Positions 57,312 to 64,000 of a stretch of 64,000 bases of DNA are shown piece after piece. Source of the stretch: Cycas panzhihuaensis (lineage: Eukaryota; Cycadophyta); the NCBI GenBank assembly GCA_023213395.1, contig CM041465.1:201445741-201509740 (forward strand), written 5' to 3'. Within the stretch, counting starts at the first letter, position 1. Each line of letters begins with the position of its first letter. The position numbers and the translations under genes were made by a program. The notes beneath the pieces are model-generated. The model was given only the letters and a program-made list of their open reading frames with translations. It was not told the origin of the DNA and did not search any database.

Positions 57312-58600
57312 TCAGGGAGGTGCCAATGTAGGAGCGGAAGTAAGGGCTTCCTTAAGTCCTTCAAAGGCCTTTTGGGTCTTGTCAGACCAGGCAAAAGGAG
57401 CTCCCTTCTTCAATAGGTTCGTGAGGGGTTTAGCGCTCACAGCAAAGTTTGCTAAGAAGCACCTGAGAAAATCGAGCCTTCCTGGAAACAACTTAATCTG
57501 TCGTTGAGTTCTAGGTGGCGGCATATCAAGGATTGCCCTGACCTTATCAGGATCAATCTGAATTCCTTGTTTGGACACAAGGAAACCAAGGAGTTTACAC
57601 GAGATAGCAGCAAACACACACTTGAGCAGATTTAGACTGACGTGATACTTGCGGCATCGTGAGAAGATGGCATGCAAGTCAGATGGGCCCGGACACAGGA
57701 GAGACCCATCATATCATCCATGAAGACCTCCAATGTGTTATCAATGAGGTCATGGAAAATGAAATGCATGGCTCTTTAGTAAGTAGCACCTGCATTCTTA
57801 AGACCAAAGGGCATTGCCTTGTAGGCAAAGGTATCCCAAGGTGTAGTGAAGGCCGTCTTATGGCAGTCTTCAGGAGAAATCTGAATTTGGTTATAGCCAG
57901 AGAAGCTATCCATTAGAGACATAACTTCAAATCCAGTCGTGCGATTAATAATTTGAACGATAAAGGGTAGTGGAAAGTTGTCCTTAGGACAAGCATTATT
58001 GATGTCACGGAAATCGACACATATACGAATTGCCCCATTCTTTTTGGCAATGGGGACAATATTGGAGACCCATTTAGGGTAGTCAATGGAAGTAATAAGC
58101 CCAGCGTCTAGAAGCTTCTCAACCTCCATCTTGACGGTGGCTAAGAGCTTCGGGTGAAGGGGACGTTGCTTCTAGCGCACAGGGTGGCCGCTAGGAATGG
58201 TGGTGAGGTTATGGATGATAATGGAGGGGTTAATTCTCTTCATGTCAGCATAATCCCATGCAAACACGTCTCGAAACTCTTGGAACAAAAGGGAGTACTC
58301 CCTTATCTCATCAGGAGAACACTCCAACCTAACCTTAATGACCTTGCCGGGGGCCAAAACTATATCTTGGGTTGCCCCCATGCACATGGCATTGCCCTCC
58401 TCGAAGTGGAGAGGGGCAAGGTCAACAGGAGGAGGTGGAATAGGAGGCGGGATTGGATCAGCAAGTGTGGATCCAATCGCAAGGATCTTCTGGTGACCAA
58501 GCTTGTGGTGACCGGAAGGCAAGTTGGGTGCAAAGCCTGCTAGGTGCTCAAGCAGGGCTTCATCATCCTCAAAGTAATCCACCCCATGGATGACCTTACT
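57312..58600 (-). pseudogene. E2 reverse transcriptase
   Basis: The pre-RT and first strand lie in 58582-58172. The palm (58129-57776) has V-E-K-L-L-D-A-G-L-I, V-P-I-A-K-K-N-G-A-I-R, C-V-D-F-R-D-I-N-N-A-C-P and L-M-D-S-F-S-G-Y-N-Q-I, then M-P-F-G-L-K-N-A-G-A-T-Y. The catalytic F-M-D-D follows near 57725 after one stop. The thumb and connection (57677-57312) are in another frame, so a small indel lies between about 57720 and 57677. Family order and D-M-M after the catalytic pair fit Tat/Ogre RT. Confidence 0.87.
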
Positions 58601-59080
58601 TCAAGTAGAGGAAGTACTAGAGGGAGTGGAAGCAACAAGACCGTGATGGTCGTCGAGTTGCTTAACTTCCACGCGAGACTCTAAAGGAGAGTAAAAAAGA
58701 GGCTCCTCGGAAGGAGCGAAAGGCAATTCTTCAAAGCCATCACCTACGGGGGGTAATGAGGGAGAAGAACTGATGATGGGTGGGTCAACATAAGCGATGA
58801 CATATGACACGCAAGAGTGGCTAGCCTCACTAACGAAAGAGGTTCTAGACAGGGATCTAGAACGAGATGGGTACGACCTACTAGTGCAGAGGAAAGAGAC
58901 AGGGTGAAGACAATCCTTGTCCTCATCGTGTGACTCATCATCACTAAACGAAGCAAGGTACCTGTAACTCTCAACGCCAATAGGGGTGAACCGCGTGAGA
59001 CTAGGAGAAGAAGATACGAGATCTTCTTCAAATGGGTTAAGTATACCAATAAAGCAAGCCGAGACGTGTGTAGAAGGACC
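58601..59080 (-). other. E2 linker between protease and RT
   Basis: Ser- and Pro-rich, with F-T-P-I-G-V-E-S-Y-R-Y-L-A near 58990 shared with E1, acidic stretches, and open segments in more than one frame. No domain recognised. Confidence 0.55.
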
Positions 59081-59930
59081 TCAGTTTGTCGAACTAGTAG
59101 AATGAGTTTGTTTGGTGAATGGGCATTCGCAAGGAATCACTCTCATCTGCCCGTCATGGACGAATTTAAGTTGACCCCAAAGAGTTGAGCACATGGCTTC
59201 CATTTGGTCGAGCCATGGATGACCTAGAAGGAGGTTGTAGTCAACGTTAACATCGAGGACTACAACATCGGCAAGAACAGTCTTGCCCTCAAGGGTGAGC
59301 GGAATCGCGACAGATCCCAAAGGGGTCTTCTGCCAATCATAACCTTGGCATCGCCATGGAACAGGTTCCAAGGCAGAAATACCAAGCTCTTGCATGACAC
59401 ACAAGGGCATGGCATTAACAGAAGAACCGTTGTCAACAACAGTCCTTCAAAGGATACAATCGGGTGTATCGATAGTGATAGTGAATGGAAAGTTCCACTG
59501 ACGTTCCCTTTCACCGACGGGAGGAAGGTCCTTAGGATCAAATGAAATAACGGGTCCACAACTTTAGGTAACGCCCAAAGCGTAGACAGGCGCGTCACTC
59601 GATCCTAAAGCTTCCAGGAGGAGGGCCCGCTGGTCGGGGTAACTCCTTAAAATGTCCATCAAGGACATTCCTACGGCAATAGTATGAAGCTCGTCCACGA
59701 TGGAGAAGGGCTTCCCTTTGCGGTAGGCTGGGTAAGTGCCCTTCGAAAATTGTAACGACTTGGGTGTACAAGAATAGCCTTGGGGAAGAGAGGTACTTCC
59801 AGAGGAAGGTTCTCCAGAAGAGGGTCAGAAGGAGCAGAAGAAGAAGAAGCTCCCGCTGCTTCCTTGGCGGCTTGAGACCGTGTAAGGGCATAAGAAGGAG
59901 TTTCTTCAAGCAACTGAATCACCTTCTTCC
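59081..59930 (-). pseudogene. E2 protease region
   Basis: The first part (59922-59720) continues the gag frame: L-L-E-E-T-P-S-Y-A-L-T-R-S-Q and P-S-R-Y-N-F. A one-base loss in the G run at 59714-59719, compared with E1, shifts the frame. The active site V-V-D-N-G-S-S-V-N-A-M lies near 59440-59408 and the rest (59410-59081) reads G-S-V-A-I-P-L-T-L-E-G-K-T and V-L-D-V-N-V-D-Y-N-L-L-L-G-H-P-W-L, as in gypsy aspartic proteases. It would release Gag and Pol proteins in an intact copy. Confidence 0.8.
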
Positions 59931-59999
59931 CCTTGTTCCGGGGCTGTCAGGGTGATGCGGTACGATGGCTAGGGGAACAAGAGGAAGAGGACAAGTCCC

Positions 60000-61083
60000 A
60001 GGCACCCTTCCCTTTGTCACGGGAAGGACAGGAATTAGGCGATCTTCCTCGGTTCCGGTTATTCTTGGTTTGGGTGTTACGATCGTGTTCCCCATGTTTA
60101 GGGAATGGATCCTTGTGAACTGGTTAGTCTAAATTAGGCCTTGAGGCCAGTTTGGGGGAAGAGTCGCGTCGAGGAGCATCCTTAAGATGCTGGGCCCTAC
60201 AATGCGAGTCATCGTGAAAGCACTCCCCATGAATGGAACACCACTTCTTCTCAAGCTGAGGATCTGACCTTCCCGCTTAAGAGGACTGGACGTTTCCATT
60301 CTTGGGGAGAGGAGCTTGAGTTGTTTGTTAGACTTGTTTGTTGGATGTAGGAGATGAAGGAGCCTGAAGCTTGAGTTCCTTCATCGCATGCTCGAATGAG
60401 CGTATGGCTAATGTGAGAGGGTCTAAAGTCCTCTCAGTCGGATGAGAGGAAGACCGGGTAGGTTGTGAAGGTTTGGTATCTTTGGTTGAAGGTGGTGCCT
60501 CACATCGTTGTGAGGGCTTGAGAGGTTTCTTGAGACCGGCTTGGATCTCAATTGCTGCCAATGCCAAACACTTATCGATCGCGGAGTCGCATGTGGTCGC
60601 CCCCATTTTAAGGACTTCCACATACACTTTGGGACGAAGTGCATTGACTAAGATATCTTGCTTCAACTCCTCGGGCAATGTTGCCTTAGTAGAGTGAAGC
60701 AAGTCATGAAATCTCCGCACAAAGTCACGATTCATTTCATTGTGACCTTGTTTGAGCGAAAGGAGCGACTTCATTCCACTCTCGAATGGACGGGCTACAT
60801 CAAAATAGTTGATGAACTCGTCTACCAATTACTGGAATGAATAGATGGAATGGGTAGGAAGACAGTAAAACCACTTAAAGGTGTCACCCTGCAAGGATCG
60901 TGAGAACAATTTTATTAGAATATGGTTGTAAGCCCAGTAATCGATGCATACCATAGAAAAGCTACGCACATGCTCCGCCGGGTCTTGCGACGAAGTTCCG
61001 TCAAATCTAGGAACTTCAGGGGGATGAGGTGGCAGATTGGTTCTTAACGCCTCAATGGATAGAGGTGTTGACCTAAAGTCCAT
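60000..61083 (-). pseudogene. E2 gag, capsid and zinc-knuckle half
   Basis: In the same frame as 62250 it runs with single stops. 61083-60829 has P-R-F-D-G-T-S-S-Q-D-P-A-E-H-V-R-S-F and Y-W-A-Y. 60828-60328 has L-S-L-K-Q-G-H-N-E-M-N-R-D-F-V-R-R-F-H-D-L-L and M-G-A-T-T-C-D-S-A-I-D-K-C-L-A-L. A W-C-S-I-H-G-E-C-F-H-D-D-S-H-C zinc-knuckle-like motif follows near 60240-60200. The capsid packages the element's RNA. Stops at about 60826 and 60326 are single-base changes. Confidence 0.82.
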
Positions 61084-61176
61084 GAAGGGGCATGCCCTTG
61101 CCTAGACCATAGGGTTAACGAATGACGTAGTGGATAATGAACAATGAGCGGATGGGGATGGCATACCCATCCCTCC

Positions 61177-62250
61177 TTAAGGAAACGCCCCCTGCTGGGA
61201 AGGGGCTTGAGGATAAGTGCCTTGGAAGGACATTGGGTTCCCTTGTAAAGGCACAACAAAAGGAATTACGCTGGGTGATGAGAAAGACAGATGCAGAACT
61301 GGGTTTTGCCCATATGGGCCACCTATAGGTGGAGCGACCCCATATAGGTGTAGCGAATCTACTCCATAAGCTGGGAGATGGCTTCCTCTACCCTGCCCTC
61401 GAGGTTGAGAAGTATACCCTGGGGGAACGTAGAAGGAAGCACTCACGTGTTGGTTTTGAGGGTGTATGGGAGCAGGTCCCACATGACTAATAGCCGAAAC
61501 ATTAGTAGGACTGGCAGGCCTACTAAGAAAGGTATATGCCACATTAGGGGATGGCACATTAGTTTGGCTAGGGACGAGTATGCTAACCTTCAACTGGGGG
61601 AAAGACATACCACGGGAAGATCCCAAAATATTAGGACCTCGGTGAGAAATGGAAGGTACAACATGTGCCCCAACTATAGGAATAGGAAAGGAGCAGGACA
61701 CATGCATAGGCACAAAGGGATTAGTTGTTAAAGGAAGAGTGGATGAGGATGAGGCATGCGAGGGAGGAGCGGAAGAAGAAGAGGCTCTTCCGCCAAGAGC
61801 ATCCTCAAACCATTCAGGATGCAGTTGGAAGCATACTGCGTGGTGACATTCGTTAAAAGCTTCAACTACATCGACAGGAGGGGTTCCTACATACTCGTAA
61901 GAGGTAGTTGGGACCTCCAACAAAGTAGCTCCCTCGGGATGCTCCTCATAAGAGTCATCGATTGAGTGGTAAGTCTCAAGAGGAATGGATCCTTCTACCG
62001 CATGAGTAGAGGGATGGATGTTGAGCAAGTCATGTTGGTCACTCGGGTAGTAAATGGGGTCATCACCCTCCTGGGTGGACCCCAGAATAGAGGAAGGGAA
62101 ATCATGGGTTTCCAAAGTTAAACTGTGGTAGGCCCAATCAGAAGAGTATCCCTCCCTAGTCAAATCGGTATCTGACAAGGGAAGAAGGCGATACTCAGGG
62201 TCTTCTAACAATGGAGGTAAACCACGTAAGCAACGACAAAAGCGTCGCAT
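61177..62250 (-). CDS. E2 gag, N-terminal half (357 codons open)
   Basis: This is the longest open frame in the window. The start at 62250 lies about 150 bases after the PBS and matches the E1 start by protein similarity (M-x-x-F, L-x-G-L-P-x-L-L-E-D, D-W-A-Y-H). The first 150 residues are acidic and rich in Tyr and His (C-H-H-A-V-C-F-Q-L-H-P-E-W-F). The second half is rich in Pro, Ser, Gly and Val, with P-P-G-Y-T-S-Q-P-R-G-Q-G-R-G and P-Y-G-Q-N-P-V-L-H. No known domain was recognised. Long N-terminal gag extensions occur in Tat/Ogre elements. A TAA at 61174-61176 separates it from the capsid half in the same frame, so in this copy it would end here. Confidence 0.75.
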   Translation of the reverse strand: MRRFCRCLRGLPPLLEDPEYRLLPLSDTDLTREGYSSDWAYHSLTLETHDFPSSILGSTQEGDDPIYYPSDQHDLLNIHPSTHAVEGSIPLETYHSIDDSYEEHPEGATLLEVPTTSYEYVGTPPVDVVEAFNECHHAVCFQLHPEWFEDALGGRASSSSAPPSHASSSSTLPLTTNPFVPMHVSCSFPIPIVGAHVVPSISHRGPNILGSSRGMSFPQLKVSILVPSQTNVPSPNVAYTFLSRPASPTNVSAISHVGPAPIHPQNQHVSASFYVPPGYTSQPRGQGRGSHLPAYGVDSLHLYGVAPPIGGPYGQNPVLHLSFSSPSVIPFVVPLQGNPMSFQGTYPQAPSQQGAFP

Positions 62251-62400
62251 GCAAGGTCAGCCAACAATGTTAGGAAAAGGAAAGGGCGGTAAAGGCACAC
62301 GCATTGGGGGTTGCCCAACGAAGAGATCAAAGTAGGAAAAGGACCACAAAAAGGTAGCAAAACCAACAGAAGAGAGTGAAAGCCAGCTCCCTTACTGGCA

Positions 62401-62419
62401 GTCCCCAGTCTGGTCGCCA
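62401..62419 (-). other. Primer binding site of E2
   Basis: On the minus strand TGGCGACCAGACTGGGGAC starts one base after the LTR end. It begins TGG, as a tRNA CCA complement must, but is not the initiator-methionine type. The isoacceptor would need a tRNA comparison. Confidence 0.65.
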
Positions 62420-62420
62420 G

Positions 62421-64000
62421 TGGATGCGCGTCTACGGGATAGCTACCTAACTAAATAGGAATGGTAAGAGCGGTTGATAATATAATTGAGAAAAAGACCT
62501 ATAAGTAGGGTAAGTACCACGCAGGGCGCCGTCTTGTGGGAGCGAGTTCGGGACCTGCAAATGGAATATAGCTACCAAAGGGTGCTCCCCTCACTTCGAA
62601 TAAGAGGTGAGGAGGCGTAGGGTTAGCCTAGGTTGACCTAAGGGAAGGATCCTCCCACCCTTGGATGGCCAGAAGGGGAAGGAGAGAATCCTTCGGAGGT
62701 TTCCCTAAGGTGAAGGGAAACCTGGAAGGGTAGGCAAGTTGATGGCCTACGGATGGGGTCACTTCGGTTATCCAACTAAGCAGAGAACCGAGGGAATATA
62801 AAAGGAGTAACCCAAAAGGAGGTTATGGTATGTGTGGGAAAACTAACCAAATAAACAATAAAGAGGGAGGGAAGTTTGCACAACAAAAAAAGGGGAAAAG
62901 GTGAGAGGGAAGGTTTCCTAAGACCTTTTCCTATGGCAAAAGGAAATACAAATGATAAAGTGAACAAAGTATAAATCAAAGTAAGGTTAATTTCCCTTTT
63001 ATTTCCAGTGAGCTAATTACTATTATATAAAAGAACTCAAAAGGAAAAAGGTGATAAAGTGGAGCGAGGGTGTGTACCCGGAACGGAAGCATGTCGTAAT
63101 GGTGACGCTCCCAAGAGGCACTCAAAACTACTCCACAAGACACGGTGGTTATGAAGAGTCACGACGGATCGGAACGAGGGGCTTCCTTACCTTCCCTGGA
63201 AAAATACTAAAGTACCAAACAAAGGAAAGAAAGGGACCAAATACTAGCAATAAATGAAGTATGAAAATACAACATGAATGGAAGCGCTTGCCGGCGAAGG
63301 AAAAAAAGGGAGAAAGGTCCTTTGTGCTTTCCGAATACCTACAAGAGAATGACAATCTCCCCTCCTTTCCGGAGAAAGGGTGCTAACATACAATGGAAAG
63401 ATCCTAACAATACATGTATATGCAAAACAAATATAAACTTAAATATGTGTATGTTAGTATCAGCACAATGATGATAATATGTAAAGGAGGACAACCAAAG
63501 TAAATGGAAAGTAATCGGTAAGCCTCGGAGTGGCCCACCTCCCATAAAGAATGACCCCAACCTCCCCTAAGAGCCACGATTCAGCGAGGGTAAGGCTAAA
63601 AAAGATGGCTGGAAATAGTAGCAAGAGAGTTGAAAAGAGCCAAAGAGGACCTACAGCAAGCCGGGGTGATATGAAGAGTAAACCGGGTTACCGGGAACAG
63701 AGTTGGGCAAAGGGCAAGTAGTCGGGACTTACTTGAGTCGCCCAGATCGAAGCACAAGCCCTCAAACTAGTGCTGCAACGTGTGATAGCATTGATTTCAG
63801 GAGCTAAGGAAGGCCTAACAAACCCTTATCTAAGTGCCAAGGACAACACGAGGCAAGAGGGAAGGTTTAAGGGGCTAAGAGCCACTTGGGGAGTGTGGAA
63901 AGTGGTACGAAATCCACCCAACTCTCTCCCAAACCCTATGCAACCCCTCTATGCCGCTGCCTTGAGTAATAAACACAGGCAAGAAGGCACTAATGACAGG
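62421..64000 (-). repeat. 5' LTR of E2 (partial, 1580 bp in window)
   Basis: It aligns base for base with 48300-49880 with few differences. About 1.14 kb, including its TG start, lies beyond the window. Confidence 0.9.

Larger units (their letters stand above)
48300..64000 (-). mobile_element. Tat/Ogre-like Ty3/gypsy element E2 (right end outside window)
   Basis: A minus-strand element with 3' LTR 48300-51020, an internal region of 11.4 kb and a 5' LTR from 62421 past the window edge. Expected full length is about 16.8 kb. From its 5' side it reads PBS, gag, protease, RT, RNase H, integrase, antisense PMD gene, archaeal-type RNase H, polypurine tract. A 200-bp stretch of the two LTRs (49200 against 63320) differs at about 3% by eye, so it is younger than E1. 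Several frames are nearly open, but stops and frameshifts make it probably non-functional. Confidence 0.9.

Noticed and set aside
1-64000. CRISPR arrays, rRNA, tRNA, riboswitches, bacterial operons
   Set aside because: No spaced repeats, rRNA words or tRNA-like folds were noticed. The tRNA-related words are primer binding sites only.

Overview
The window is plant nuclear DNA, almost certainly from a seed plant with a large, repeat-rich genome. It is built almost entirely of LTR retrotransposons: Ty1/copia, a Ty3/gypsy chromovirus, and long-LTR Ty3/gypsy elements of the Tat/Ogre type. I found no bacterial or organellar genes and no convincing single-copy host gene. The species cannot be named from the sequence. 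Most reading frames are broken by point stops, often TAG or TGA at likely CAG, CGA or TGG codons, as expected in old, methylated heterochromatic repeats.

Left part (1-39994). A minus-strand copia element (C; pol 1018-3330, gag 3400-4220 and 32653-32819) carries a second copia LTR (D, 692-1012) inside its RT region. C was split at 4220/32653 by a plus-strand chromovirus (A, 4221-32652, about 6.6 kb without inserts). A's 3' LTR was split at 10528/32378 by a 21.85-kb Tat-like element (E1, 10529-32377, target duplication gtcat). E1 in turn holds a 4.1-kb minus-strand element without recognisable genes (B, 15010-19142, tatgg) and a solo LTR of a related family (E3, 21747-24287, ctatc). The result is a four-level nest whose joints can be read to the base. 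A plus-strand copia element (F, 33736-39989, tctct) follows.

Middle part (39995-48299). This is AT-rich, degenerate sequence with orphan primer-binding-like sites, a 21-bp triplicate, a poly-A tract and one GC-richer patch (46230-46930) of unknown nature.

Right part (48300-64000, continuing past the window). This is a younger minus-strand Tat-like element (E2). It has gag, protease, RT, RNase H and a DD35E integrase with a GPY/F-like tail. After these comes an archaeal-type second RNase H, then the 3' LTR.

The most interesting object lies between integrase and second RNase H in both E1 and E2: an antisense gene encoding a plant mobile domain (PMD) protein. It has a TATA box at the same distance from exon 1 in both copies, two introns at matching positions, a GPSG-rich linker and a charged helical tail. 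Because the introns are antisense to the element's genomic RNA, they can persist through retrotransposition. E1 has the PMD gene and second RNase H but lacks RT, RNase H and integrase, so it must have moved with help from another element, unless the deletion came after insertion.
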